Shown: piece after piece, positions 1 through 12,900 of the stretch
Layout: the number at the start of each line of letters is the position of its first letter
Position numbering within the stretch: position 1 is the stretch's first letter
NCBI RefSeq assembly: GCF_030704535.1
Contig: NC_081812.1
Span: 18,795,501 to 18,859,500, forward strand
Source: Vitis vinifera
Taxonomy: Eukaryota; Streptophyta; Magnoliopsida; Vitales; Vitaceae
DNA length: 64,000 bases
Direction of reading: 5' to 3'
Program-made: the position numbers and the translations under genes
Notes under the pieces: model-generated
Told to the model about the DNA's origin: nothing
What the model saw: only the letters and a program-made list of their open reading frames with translations
The model's database searches: none

Positions 1-295
1 CTCTACCACAGAAAAAACACAAAGCTAGCCGGTCATCTTCACCATCATTTAACTTTATACACACAAAATAAAGTTCCAATCTGGACATCAAACCAGATAG
101 TGATGCTGGTAAAAAGGGGTGCATGCCCAGGTAGGGCGATAGATCTATGTCACTTCGCTGTGATTCACATTTCGCACTCCTCCCATCGGTGCATGGTACA
201 ATATTTCACATATTTCAGAAAGTGCTAATATGCGCCATCCATATAATATTGCACTTCTAAGTGCAGTATGTAGAAAATAATGGAGGCATGAATTA
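1..295. other. 3' flank of the P450 gene, no gene seen
   Basis: This stretch lies just beyond the P450 stop codon. I see no open frame of convincing length, no tRNA and no clear repeat. It probably holds the P450 3' UTR on the minus strand and the edge of the next intergenic region. Confidence 0.5.
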
Positions 296-1807
296 CTATG
301 TGATTGTTCTTCCTCGTACCAAAACCGGGAGACCGCTACCAAAAGTGGCGGTGAGTCCGGGAGAGAACCGAGGAATGGGACACGGGGTAGCCAATTCGAT
401 GTGGAAGCGTCGGACCAATGAAAGAGCCACACTTTTGAACTCCATCAGAGCCATTTCCTTTCCCAAACAGACCCTTATCCCCGCTTGGAAAACTGGGTAC
501 TTAAATGGGTTTTCTGGGAAAAAGACACCATCCTTGAGCCACCGTTCTGGCTTGAATTCTAAACAGTCAGGGCCCCAGATCCCTTCTATCCGACCCATTG
601 CATAGGGGTGGTAAGTAACTCTTGTGCCTCTTTGTACAAATGTTCCATCTGGTAGCACATCGTCTTCCTGACAGAATTTTGAATCGAATTGTATCGGTGG
701 ATAGAGTCTCATGCTCTCATGCACTGCTGCCTGTAAATAGTGGAGTTCTTGCATTTGCTCGAAGCTTGTAACCTCTTGATCCGGACCAATGATTTTGTCC
801 GCCTCCGACCTAATTGCTGCCCCCACCTTCGGGTGGTTGGACAACAGCCAGAAGAAGCTGGTTAAAGCTGAAGCAACTGTGTCGCGGCCAGCTAATAGGA
901 AGCTTATGACGATGTCTCTCAGGTATGTGTCATCGTTTAGGTTTCTCATGAACAATGAAAGAAGATCCTTATGGGCAGAAAAGCCCATTTTACGCTTCTG
1001 CTTTATGACCTCTTGGGCAAGAATATTGATCAGTTTAATGGCTTTTCGCAGTTTCTTCTCAGTACCTAGGTTCAACACACGTTTGATCCTCCAAACCAGC
1101 GGGGACGCAGCCATGGCTCTGGCTGCCGACAATTTGGATGCTAGGTCGAAGGCATCGGCAAATTCTGAGATGGGGAGGGACAACTCTAGGCACCCAGGGT
1201 CCAACCCAAAGGAGAATCTGCATATGCTATCAAAAGAGAACCTTCTGAACACATCTTGCAAATCCAAAACTCCATCTTCGTTGCCCGCAACCGACCATAA
1301 AAGTGGGAGAAGCCTGCGTTCGATCTCGTAATTGACAATCTCGAATGCATAGGACCGTATAGAGGTCCTTCCAAGCTCTAGACTTGCCATTTTTCTTTGA
1401 AACCTCCATAATTCTCCGTCCACGTTGAAAATACCCCTACCCAGGAAGTCCCCAAGGATTGCGGAGAAGGGTTTCCCCTTTGGGTAATTCTCAAATCTAG
1501 TCTTGAGCATATACTCCACGTTATCCTGGTTTGCAGTGATGGTGTTGCCCAGCACATGTACGTGGATAGTTTGAGTTGGGGAGTTTCGGAGGAGATGAGT
1601 GTACCAATCACAGAGATTGTGGAATTGTTTGGACCAACTCAAGGTGACATAGCTGTGGCAAATTTCACAATTACACCATAGCTTCAGTCTTAGAGATTGG
1701 AAATATATGATATACGACAAACACAAGAAGATTATAAAGAAGAAGAAGGTAAGGAAGTGAGTGGAGACATGAAGGGACTGCAACCACGAAGGAACTTCAT
1801 CCTCCAT
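296..1807 (-). CDS. CYP94C1: Cytochrome P450, CYP94C1-type (jasmonoyl-isoleucine oxidase)
   Basis: A single-exon ORF of 503 residues when started at the ATG ending at 1807. An upstream in-frame ATG at 1933 would add 42 residues unlike any P450 N-terminus, so I prefer 1807; 503 is close to the usual length of about 495. A hydrophobic anchor (about residues 18-37) is followed by the canonical motifs: I-helix AGRDT at 306-310, ExxR as ESMR at 364-367, PERW at 420-423 and the haem loop FQAGIRVCLG at 440-449 with ligand Cys447. The segments CNCEICHSY, YPKGKPFS and LGRGIFN closely resemble Arabidopsis CYP94C1 as I know it. Known role: CYP94C enzymes oxidise 12-hydroxy-JA-Ile to the 12-carboxy form in the ER, switching off jasmonate signalling. 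All key residues are present, so it looks functional. Lack of introns is normal for CYP94. Assignment to subfamily C is from recognition, not alignment. Confidence 0.94.
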   Translation of the reverse strand: MEDEVPSWLQSLHVSTHFLTFFFFIIFLCLSYIIYFQSLRLKLWCNCEICHSYVTLSWSKQFHNLCDWYTHLLRNSPTQTIHVHVLGNTITANQDNVEYMLKTRFENYPKGKPFSAILGDFLGRGIFNVDGELWRFQRKMASLELGRTSIRSYAFEIVNYEIERRLLPLLWSVAGNEDGVLDLQDVFRRFSFDSICRFSFGLDPGCLELSLPISEFADAFDLASKLSAARAMAASPLVWRIKRVLNLGTEKKLRKAIKLINILAQEVIKQKRKMGFSAHKDLLSLFMRNLNDDTYLRDIVISFLLAGRDTVASALTSFFWLLSNHPKVGAAIRSEADKIIGPDQEVTSFEQMQELHYLQAAVHESMRLYPPIQFDSKFCQEDDVLPDGTFVQRGTRVTYHPYAMGRIEGIWGPDCLEFKPERWLKDGVFFPENPFKYPVFQAGIRVCLGKEMALMEFKSVALSLVRRFHIELATPCPIPRFSPGLTATFGSGLPVLVRGRTIT

Positions 1808-2136
1808 TGATGGATTCAGGTGCATAAATTGAAAAAGGGAAAAAACACATGTATTATGAAGACGAAGTTTATTAGAAAGAGGAGATATGGAGAGAGACCA
1901 ATGAGATTTGAGAGAGAGGAGAGAGCATTTCAACTCTTTTATCTTTTGATGCTGATCACTGCCTTTTTTTTTCTCCCTTATGCTTCCACTAAGAAAAGAA
2001 AAAGATTAACAGAACCCCAAAATAAAAAATAAAAAAAGAAAAGAAAAACAATGGAGAATGGAGAACATGTTTGGAAAAGAACAAGGTTAAAAAACTCATC
2101 GTGTGCGTCACCATTCGAGATTGGGGAAGTTTGAAC

Positions 2137-2142
2137 CACGTG
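2137..2142. promoter_or_regulatory. G-box CACGTG upstream of the CYP94C gene
   Basis: A palindromic CACGTG lies about 330 bases upstream of the P450 start codon, inside its presumed promoter. G-boxes are the binding site of MYC2-type bHLH factors that drive jasmonate-responsive genes, and CYP94C genes are known to be jasmonate-inducible. One hexamer can occur by chance, so the regulatory role is inference. Confidence 0.4.
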
Positions 2143-3654
2143 TTATTATTCTTATCCGTACCCACTGTTGTTGGTAAACAAGCAGCACGCTCAGCTGAGT
2201 GGTGGGCTTCGATGAAGCTTACATTTTTGTCATGTGCTTTGGCTAATTTTTAGTTTACTCCTATCCGAAATTTTCTTTTAGATTATATTATCCATCATCG
2301 ATAAGAGTAGAGTAGTAACATTCATATTCCATTTTCTAATACTAAATTATAAAGTCCATATTTCGTGCTTGTCTAGATTAGTACCTTTCTGATTAAGTTA
2401 AACATTTAAGAGGGGAAAAAGACAACTCAAAATAATTAAGAATCAGATCTTTTCTTCTAGCTTAATAGAGGTCTTTCTCTATAGCCCAAAATTTAGTTTT
2501 GTGTTATATAGGATGATGCATCTTATTTTATTCAAGCTCTGAAATTAGTTAATTGCAATCGAATATTAATCCCAATGGTCCAAGCTCTGAAATTTTAGAA
2601 TGTGCCTAGCTACAATTAACCATCTATTTCAAGTATTTTTGCGAACGTGAAACCTCAGAACTTGGTTCCCTTATATATACACAAGCCACAGCCTCAGAAC
2701 TTGGTGAAACCTCTTCACCCAGGCTTTCTGATCCTTTCAACTAAGTGATTAGGTCCCCTTCCTGAGCTGAAGATACTTAGTTGAATTTTACAGGAATGCG
2801 CAATGCTAAATTGAATCATTAATAAAGAGACTAAAGGCACAAAATTTGCGAAGAAAAATGGAGCACAGCACAGTGGACCTCGCCCGTGGAACATGTGGAT
2901 AACAAATTGGGTGGACTGCAGCAGTCCTGTGTCTCTTCCCACTTCTAAAAGTTTATATTCAAAATGATGGCAGATGACTTCACCGTTTTACCCTTTTTCT
3001 TTTGGAAATTGGTGATGATTCCTGAACAATCTATTAAGGACAGCCCGAGAAAACAACCATTTTCTTACAGTCATTTATTCTTAAATGACTGGATCTACTA
3101 GTTCGTGTGGCCCGATCCATTAAAAAAAGATACTCCAGCATAAAACACAAAAAGGAAATACTCAGGCATCGGGTTTCAAGGTAGCACCGTAGCACACACA
3201 ATTTAATAAGAGGTCATATGCCACACGGTTTTAAGGAGGCTGGATGCTAAATCATATTGAATTGGGTAGAGGAATTTCAAACGGCACTTTTAATTGTTCA
3301 TTGTGCCAAAACTGAAAATCATCACATGAGACGGATCATACATTATTCAGAGTGTTAATTTGTTTAGGGAACATGGCATGGTCAGTGCGGAGGGACCAGC
3401 TGGCTGACTAGGAGTGGATCAGTGATTCAGTTAAATATCCATATGCCTCTCCATTTTGTGGAAGAGATTTTTTTAGATATGCAGGCGTTTGTGTCTTTTG
3501 ATGCCACCTCTTCATGTCGTCCCACCCATCATCCTCTTCGAGATGCGACTTAGCCGTGAGAGAGATATAGTTCAAAATCATAGAGAGGCGGACTAATCTC
3601 TTTTTTCCTTTTTTTTAAAATTTTTTTTATTTGAAATGACATTTCAGTCTGCTG

Positions 3655-3656
<2 letters not shown>

Positions 3657-3686
<30 letters not shown>
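3657..3686. repeat. (AT)15 microsatellite
   Basis: A perfect 30-base AT dinucleotide run in intergenic DNA. Such tracts usually vary in length between cultivars. Confidence 0.95.
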
Positions 3687-3688
<2 letters not shown>

Positions 3689-6600
3689 TCGTCAAAGCCC
3701 AAAGGAACATATGGATTAAAATACAAATCATAGCACAACTAGCATATAGAATAAATAAAAGCAACTAAATAAAAAAAGAACAATGAGAGAATGATGTGCA
3801 ACACACGTTAGAGTTCTGCCACATAACATTGTTTTATACTCTAACAAGCACACTCATTTATTTCATGTTTATTAGTATTATACTTTAATTCAACTCGTAC
3901 ATTTAAATTCCAACCATTGCATAGGCCCACAAGTACCATCGGATCCTTGTTCTAAACTAAAAAAAAAAAAGCAAAAATCGATCAGAGGAATATATCATAT
4001 TAGCAGGCAAGACATTAGGGTTTTAAATGGCATCAAGTAATGGAGCATATAAGAAGATGCCCTTTAAAATAGGGACAAGTAGTTTGCTCTCATCATGTCT
4101 TACATGAGAAGAGACTTTATCTAGATAGGTCACAGTAAACCTCCTGTAACAGACTAGTTTCCTCATGTGCAATCAATTTCCATTTTACATGCCCAGAACT
4201 ACTGAACCTGACACTGCTGAAATCCATTAAGTATCTCCAATGAAAAAGCACATGGAAGAGAAGAAACATTTGCAAGATTCTAAACTTCAATAGGAACATG
4301 GTAGCTTATTTTTGTAAAACCGGAATCAGGGTTAGAATTCAGAACAAATAATTCTAGGTAACATCCCCACATGAATTAATGAAAGTTAGGAGCATGGCAT
4401 GAGCTACTCAGTGTCCAGCATTGCAATTCAGTAATTACAATAAGCAGGTTTTAAGTTTTGGCCTTATCAATAACTATATATTTGGATGATCCCACCATCT
4501 GGACTGTGATGACTCAGTGACAACTAATAAATCAAGTGTTCAGGCCGACAACGACAACCAAGGGTATGTGTTCCTCTTTCTTCCACAGGATAAAACAAGC
4601 CAATAAGCAAGGACACACTGTAAAGTAACATCAAGTTATATGTGATCCTAATTCCTATATGCTTATGGCTGATGCAAGCAATTTGTAGGCACAGAACAGA
4701 ACACAATGCTAAATCAAAATGCACCACTAATATGCCATTATTTTGGACTAAAGGGCATGTGATTAAATGACCAAAACTATATGGAGGACATAATAATCTT
4801 GCATCTAATTCTTACAAGGATAAAAGTAGTCTTTTGAAATAAAACTTAACATGAAAGAGACTGCCCACCATGGGATTTGACCCTTAACTAATAGAAGAAA
4901 GGTGTGCAAAAGTATTTCTAAGACTGGAGAAGAGGTCAGTGTAGTTTGGGAAAAAACCCCAAAAACTCAAGTATAATTTGCCCATACAAAATATTTCTAG
5001 CTCCTCCTTGGATTTGGGCCTCTAAGATCAATATTCCCTTTCATCTACCTTCACAGAGGAGGGGAATTTCTAGTACATGATCTTTTTTAAAGTTGTCAAC
5101 AAATTTAAGTGGTTCAAATAATGCCATGTAGATCATGAAATTGGATGATAAGAAAAAACCAGAAGTACTGCACCAATATTTCCAGAAAACACACAAATAG
5201 ACCTAGCTATAGCAAGTGGACAAGACCACATCCAATATGAGGGGTTCCATGCAAGAGTCGTAGCACAAACTTGCAGAAGCAGATAAGAACACAAAATGGA
5301 TGTATACCCCATTCATCCCTGGCTCACACTAGCTAAGGGTCACTTCTCTTTTCTGTGTATCTTTGGCAGGCAACTCAAGTGTTGGGACAAGGTTTCCTAT
5401 AGTTTGTTGAGATAAAAGCTGTATTTAGGTTGCTAGTCCCTTTGCCAACACAGCTTCACAGACCTCAAATATTCAAAAAGGGAACTCCTTAAATACAAGT
5501 ACAGGCTATCCACCACACAGCCATACATGTCGGCCACATTTTATGGTAGGCTCCACTGGTATTGAATGCATAAAGGAACTGATATCAACCATCAGATCTA
5601 TGTGTACAACTTGTTCCCGGAAGTCACAATCTCTCTCAAGTTGAACCAAACCAACAACAAGCTAACATGCCATATAACAAACTGATTAACTATCAAATGA
5701 TTGGAAAATGTAGTATTGTGCATGTAGAATACTGGACATTGAATATGATGCACAGTTCCGACACTATGACCCAGAGGTAAAAAAAGAATGGGCCACTCTT
5801 CCAAGTGCTCTGAGTTTCACATTTAAGAAGGGACCTGAATCTGCAAATGGTGATAAAACTTATGTCCTATAGTGGGCTCACATCAGATGAATTTACAGGT
5901 ACCCTAAAATATAATGTTAAACATAATAGAGCCACTGAATTTTCACATAATAACCAAACAGATCCATATCATGAGGATTTATTGCCTTGTGAATAACCCA
6001 AATTATATTTATCTGTTAATTTAGACAAGCTGAACCAAAGCTGCACAAGTTGTGCCCATGAATCAGCTGAATTTCAGTCAATTTCAACATGAATTGAGCA
6101 AGCCAATCTCAATACTTGCAAGCTTCAGGCTCAACCCAATTTCAAATGAAGCTGAATTGTATACTGCCCAGATCCCAGATTGATCACATGCCTGTTTTGG
6201 CATAATGCACTTCCATATACATCCTCAACCATTAAGGGCTACTTTTAGAGGCTGATGTGGACCCTCTCCTCCCCTTTAACATGTTCCCAAAATACAAAAG
6301 AAAAAAAAAAGCCAGCTTTGTGTGATGTGGAGTGAATCATTTACCAAAGATTAGTTTGCTTTTGTCTTATAGTGAATGCAACAACTCATATTTCCATCTA
6401 AAAGACTGCACATTTTCCTGGGTGGAAAAAAGCAACCCAAGTATAAATTGAGTACTTTTGATTCAGAAAACAAGGTTTAAACCAGGGATGCCATTCCTGT
6501 ATACTCATAAACAGCTCCTAATAAAAGAGAAATGACCCTCCATTCCTCCACTTACTCTTAGAGGTGCTCTAAATTTCACCTACCAACACAGCAAGTGCAA

Positions 6601-8817
6601 TGTGTTAGCATATTGGTGAAGTCTTCAAGGACTGAAAAAATATATATAATTCAATCCCGCCTTTATTAGAGTTAAGCACATTTTTTATTTATTTGACACA
6701 AGTAAAATTCCAAATTAAATTCAATTCTAGACAACCAAAAGCAGTCCCAACACAACTACAGTTTGTATCCTTCCAATTTTAGCTCTTAACAGATTAAAAT
6801 GAAATTCTATTCAGGTGACTTGTGCAGACCCAATCAAAAGAACTGGCTACCACTTTCCAAATTACATCTCGATTAAGAAGAAAGCAACACCCCTTAAAAA
6901 ATGTTCCCTTATGCAAATGTATGTATTATGGAAATTGCTAATCTTCCTTCAGTGAATATAAGCTGAGTTGTTTTTCAGTTAAGTAACATAATGAATATTA
7001 TTTATTGGTGAAATAAATGTTAAAATAAGTGAACTTGTCATAGGATTCTGTCCATATACTATTCCACTTATAAAAAATAATGTTAAAAAACTTTGGACTT
7101 TTTCTTGTTGTGTCACTCACAGTGTTAGTACCAACTGTTTCCAGATAAAGGGCCATTAGAGGCTAGTTTTTGTGGTAGCCATTGAGCCACCTATCAAGAA
7201 AAGAGACCAAAACACATGTTCTAATCAAATGCAAAATCTACACTTCCACATGCCAATCCAAAGTATGACTAGCAGAACAAAAAAAAAAAAAGGCAAGAAA
7301 GCCAGCACTAATTGGGTTGTTCAAACATTAAACATATATATATCTATATACATACACACACAAAACCTGAATCTTCCACAGTGGAATTAATACAAAAACA
7401 AGAAAAAATTATTACATCCTCAGAAAGCATGAGCAATAGATATAAACACATAGAACAAAATATAGATGTCAAACCACAGTAAAAGTGGGAGAAGGCAAGC
7501 ACAAAAACACATAACATTGACTTATAAGCAAAATGACACATAATTAGTTTTGTTTGGTATCACATCCTTCTAGTACGCATTTTTCACTAGAAACAAAGTT
7601 AAAAAAACAAAAGAAACTCTTTTCTCCTTTTTATCTTTTATCGCAAAAGAAGATATTCTGAAGCATGAGTTCCTTTGTCAGTAACTAAAGGCTAGGGATA
7701 AGTGGAAAACTTAGAAATTTTTTTGGACTCTATTGTCATTGTCAACCAATCAACAGTTATAAGAATATACTAATAACACGAACAAAATTATTATCTCTTA
7801 ATTGAAATGAATAATTCGTCCAGACAACCAACCAACTGATCTAATATCCAATCAGTGGGTTAGGTTGTAGCCAGTGATTTAATAATTCTAATTGGATATC
7901 AATATCTGTGGTCCAATAGCATTTCAGCCTCTCTTATTTCTTGTAACCCACTTTTTCAAAGTTCTTGCCCTCTACCAGTTACCAGTGAGGTACCTGTTTT
8001 TCTTTTCTGAAGTAACATAAATATAAATTCACGTTTGACTCAAGACATGTTCAACAGGAATTCTAATCAATTTTAGAACTTTCCCATGGTGGCTTCAGCT
8101 TGACTATAGTGCCCACTTGGTAATTTCCTTTATTTAGTTATGTCAAATCAAGCTCTTTCACATGGTTTTTTTAATGATTCCAGAATAAAGGTTATTGACT
8201 TAAGACACCTAATGTCGAATTACTACAAAAGATTTCACCTATTTCTCAATTCACCAAGGATCTTCCCATTAACAATGCTATCAGGCCTAAGGTTTGAATT
8301 AAGGAGGCCAATCACACTTCAACTATAATCATATCTACAGAACATATGTACCATGTGTTCCAGGCAAGCCTGCCTAAAAGGTAGTTGCCCATAAAATACA
8401 CAGAGAGTACAAATTTCAATAAAAACAAGATAGAACAGTTAGAATATATAACCTGTTCATGCAGATGGAGACATGCAAACCAAAATGAAATCGGGACTTC
8501 CTGTTTAACCAATCCTGAAATTCTCAAGGCAAAATAAATAAATTGAAGATTCAGTCATCCTGCAGGTATTTTCCAAATCTGCACCAGCATATACCTGCAC
8601 AAGAATCGATGATTTTAAAATCTTCAACAAAGGTGCAACTGCCCTGAAGGGCGAGAATAGCATATTAAGCCAATGTAGAACTGATGATTACGATCAGGTT
8701 GAATAGAAAAACTACAGACTCGATAAACCCTTGCTTGACCGTCTTGCAACAGTGACTCCATTTACTTAAGTTACGTTAATCGAGGTAGGCATGGTAGAAA
8801 TTAGGGCTTTGATGTAC

Positions 8818-9487
8818 CTTCAATGGTGATTTTATTTCTCCTGTTGCTTCTCCAATTCTCACACAATTTCTCTATGCTGTTTCCGTAAATCATCACAATC
8901 ATGTTAGATTAATGATGTTTGCTTATTCAGTAGTAGCAATTTCAAAGTTGCTCACAATTTAATCAAGTGGGTTGGTCTAGGATGTGACAACAGGTTGGGC
9001 CAGATCAAACACCTAAATGTGGAGATACTCCCTTAACCAAACTACAACTATGGATCCAACAGCTGGACGAGCCCAAAAACTAAAACAATCTAGAAATCTA
9101 ACAAGGTTGTTCTTGAAAGATATTCCATCCAACCATCAAATGAGAAACGGGACAATTAAGAAAATGAGATACAGGAACATGAAAAAGCCACCATTTATCC
9201 AGCAATTCTCACCAATCAGAATAATTTCTTGCACAATTGACAACCGGGCTAGGGTTCATGAAACTGGGATTACGAATGCATTGGCGTTCACCGGAGGGTT
9301 TATGAACTGATAATGCCTGTAGCCAATGAGGGGAAACGTCTCCGAGCACAGAGATCATTCGAAACGCTGCGTTTCGCAGGACGGTGTTGGATTGGGGGTG
9401 AGAAGAACGTAGAAGCAGCCTAGAGTACGAGCCTATCAAAATCACCCTCACTTCTGTTGCCGCTAGCTTTCGTAAAATTCCAACCAT
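8818..9487 (-). CDS. Candidate small gene, unidentified; at least two exons
   Basis: I do not recognise this protein. Exon 1 would run from the ATG ending at 9487 to about 9213. It gives about 91 residues starting MVGILRKLAATEV, rich in Arg and Ser and poor in acidic residues near the N-terminus, which would suit an organelle transit peptide. The frame ends exactly at a good donor (GTGAGA) whose TGA is the apparent stop. A possible exon 2 at 8818-8876 lies between an ACAG acceptor and a GTACAT donor, keeps the phase, and translates to a stretch containing KLCENWRSNRRNK. Beyond that, one acceptor near 8640 ends the frame after a few residues, and another three bases on keeps it open. No homologue comes to mind. 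A chance ORF or a noncoding transcript remains possible. Confidence 0.33.
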
Positions 9488-9907
9488 TTTTTGAAAAACA
9501 AAAATGCAGGCCAATTAGGTTTCGAGTCCAGCCCAATCTTTCGGTGGGTTGGACCCGAAAAAATATCAACTAGATTTTGATTGGGTTGTGGGCCTAAATC
9601 CGAACCCGAACCCGAACAAATTCAAGTTTCCAACCTAAATTTATTGAGCCATTAAGAAATGAGGGAATCGCCTTTTTTTTAATCCTTCTAAAATATAAGA
9701 AATTCAAGTTTCTTTTCCTTCTTTCCATGTTTCTTTTGGGCCTATCTTAGTTGTATATCATTGTGTCTTGGAGAGCCGCGGACAAAGAGAAGTGATAAAA
9801 GAAGGCAAGAATACGAGCGTAATCTATGAAATTGCGTTACTGGACAAACAAATACAAAGATAGAAAGTAAAATCTAAATGATCACAAATTTTGGGGTAAG
9901 TAGTAGT
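9488..9907. other. Intergenic stretch between the candidate gene and the GDSL 3' end
   Basis: No gene is seen. It should contain the 3' UTR of the GDSL gene (right side) and the 5' flank of the candidate gene (left side). A short CCGAAC hexamer repeat lies at about 9600-9618. Confidence 0.5.
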
Positions 9908-12900
9908 CTAGTAAAGACTGTGAAGTTGTTGAAGGGTGCCTTGTAAAGCAGAATAAACAGCATTCCATCCCTGTTGCGTAGGGTGGACGGTGTCCCAAAA
10001 GAACGCAGATTCAGGGTCGTCGCATATTGTATACTTCTTCGCCCCACTCTCGTCCACACTCCCGCACGAGTATTCACTGCTTATACCCATGCAACATGGC
10101 TTCAATGGATTCTCGAACTTGGAACTCCCTGAATAGAAAAAATAAATGAAGATGAACACCAAGTGGCGGAGAATTTCGGTACGAAAAAGGGAGAAAAAAA
10201 AAAGGTATAGAGGCAGATACCTAAATGATCAGCTTTGTTTTCGAAGACGGACATGAAAGAGGCGTAAAGGTCGAGAATGACAAAAGGGGAGTCCTTGGTT
10301 TCATTGTTCAACTTGGTCACAGCTTGGGACAACAAGAGGTTGTGGAAGGTGACAGCCGTGTTCTGGGTTCCATTGCATTCTTGGAAAGAAGATGACACTG
10401 TGGTCTGTGGGAGACACCCCAGTGGCTCAAGAGATGTCACTGCAACCTTTTTCATTCCCATGCCATGAAGGCGCTTCAAGTTCACCACTAGTTGATCCAC
10501 CACCAGAAGAATGAAAGACTGCAATGTCTGTGAAAGTACATGCAGCGTAAACATATCGTCAATGACATTAAATTCTTTATGGAATATCCTCAAATCTAAT
10601 TACTTCTCTGAGGGACACAAACCATATGTAATGTAATTAATAATTTCTAATGAACCAATTATGAAAACATCAAACTGATCACGAATCACGGTATAAACTT
10701 TCATCAAGGAGTGTCATTCAATGGCCAAATTAAGAAGAAGGAATCACAAAATCAACTCTATAGTTTGCCACTAACATCAGTGTTACAGAGCGTAGAGAGG
10801 AAGCGAATGGAGTGTCAAATATTTTTTGACAAACCAAATAAGCCTCAATTTTCTCATAATAGTCACGAATAAAATAATGAAGATTGAAATTAGATGAAAT
10901 GACTTCAGTTGGTGAGATAAAAGTAGATGAGTGTTAAAGCTAAAGTAAATACTTCATAAAGATGTTTAGAATCAAAAGACAAGTAGAACATCCCAAAGGA
11001 CCTTATATCATCACTATTGTATCATTCATTTATGAAATCGTGGCCGACAATGACTCCCATAAACACCTCAGACATTTGGATTTCTTGGATTGGACGGTAG
11101 CATTCCACCCTTTTGCATGGGCGGTCCACTGCAAGGTTGGAAGGGACACAATAGTATATTTTATATCCTACAAGACTATATGAAAGTAGCAAAGTTGGGT
11201 ATACTCACTTTATATTTTCCCACCTCCCTAGAACTTTCTAATAATTCTTGCAAACCTCTATCATTAGATATTGCGAACATGATGATGCATGCTTGATTAA
11301 ATTAATAAAAAATTAAGTCATGGAGTATACAATGAGTTGATTAAGAGTTCAATAACCATTCTAGTAAAGTTGTTCTTAACTTGTAATATTTTTAATAATT
11401 TTTTTATAAAGAAATAATTAGTATTTAATACATAAATCTATGAGTGTGTTTTTATAAGATGCAAATTTTTAGTAAAAAAAAACCTATCAAATGTTAATTT
11501 AAAATAATAAATTGTTAATGATTTTTTTTTTAAGAAAAACGCTTTAAAAATTAAAAACATTTCTATTAGGTTGAAAATGTTTCTCAAAATGCTTTTAAAT
11601 ATTTATTTAAATTGCGTTTGATAATGATCTTATGAAGTATTTCGAGTCTTTTGAATCTTTCGAGTTTTTCTAATACTTGTAAAAATAATGATTTATTTTG
11701 AAACATGTTATTCTTCGAACAAAATATAAGAAAATAAATTTATAAATATGAAAATTATTTTATCTCTTTTAATCAATTAATTTAAAATTTATTTAGGTTG
11801 TTTTTTTTATGTTTAACAATTTACATGAATAAATATTAGTAAATTAGGTGCTTTTTGTTAGAAAAAATTAGGGGTAAAACAGTAATTTAAAAAAAATGTT
11901 TTTGTTAAGAAAATTAGGATGTAAAACAGAAACTGTTTTTAATGCTTAAAAAATAAAAAGTTTTAAATATTAGAAAAATTACTAAAATTTCCTAGACCCG
12001 CTCTGAATCAGTAATCACGCGTTTAAACCCTACTAATAATTAAGAACTGACAATAGATTCTGGCCGATTTCAGTGATCAGAAAACTTGTCCTTTTTCAGA
12101 TGTGGCAGAGCTATTGGCCTACTAGCTGACAACATTGCTCGCTTCCACACTGAACCAAAACCTTTAATCATTCCACAAGACAAAAGATGATGTCACCTCA
12201 TGATGGAGACACCCCCAATGATGTGGAATGACATTGACCGCATCATGTGGGACCTATCATGACATCCAACGGTAGAGGATGTGGTTGTTCACAGCCTCAT
12301 CTCTCTAACGCTAGATTTTTCTAGCTATCTACTATGAATGTATTGGTAATATTTCAAATTTCACCTGAGAAGAGCCACCTCTGGCCAAGTAAGCACCGTA
12401 GTCGTTGCCGGCGATGCTGACGAGGGCTACTGACGACTGAAGATCCGGCCAAGTGTAGACCTTGTTGCTGAGGAGCTCTTGGAGAAAATCGATCTGGGTC
12501 GTCATGTTTGGCAATGCGACCAACGTATCAAACACACCCGTCCCTCCAAAAGCAAAGTTCATCCCATATCGCAAGTGTTTTGCGCCGAGATTCCTCCATC
12601 TGTATGGTATTGGCGACTTGATTCCGACGAATCTAGCTGTTTGTTTCAAGTGGAACTTAAAAATTAGAGTTTATTTCCCAAAAAGAAAAGTCAAGGATGG
12701 TTGAATATTTTAAAAAAAGTTCGAGAATTAATCAAGATTTTTTTATGCACACAACCAGCTGGAGAAGGGTGATGAAAATGGAGGATAAAGCGCAGATTTG
12801 TTGTAAAGTGCAGAGGTTTTGATGTTGCCCATTTGAGATTATTTAAAGTTGTCCAAATAGAATGATGAAAACAGAGTGGAAATAAGAAAAGGAGGATTTG

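Larger units (their letters stand above)
1808..8817. other. 7-kb intergenic region without a recognisable gene
   Basis: The first few hundred bases should be the 5' UTR and promoter of the P450 gene. The rest is AT-rich and has only short open frames with biased, low-complexity translations and no recognisable domain. It contains an (AT)15 microsatellite at 3657-3686 and several A-rich runs. Part of 4-8.8 kb could be intron or 3' UTR of the candidate gene that begins at 9487 on the minus strand, but I could not follow convincing exons. Confidence 0.5.

Noticed and set aside
261..1331. Plus-strand open frames opposite the P450 gene
   Set aside because: They are antisense shadows of a complete P450 with all motifs and have no domain or splice support.
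1808..1933. Upstream in-frame ATG extending the P450 by 42 residues
   Set aside because: The extension is low-complexity, lacks similarity to P450 N-termini and would place the membrane anchor too far inside.
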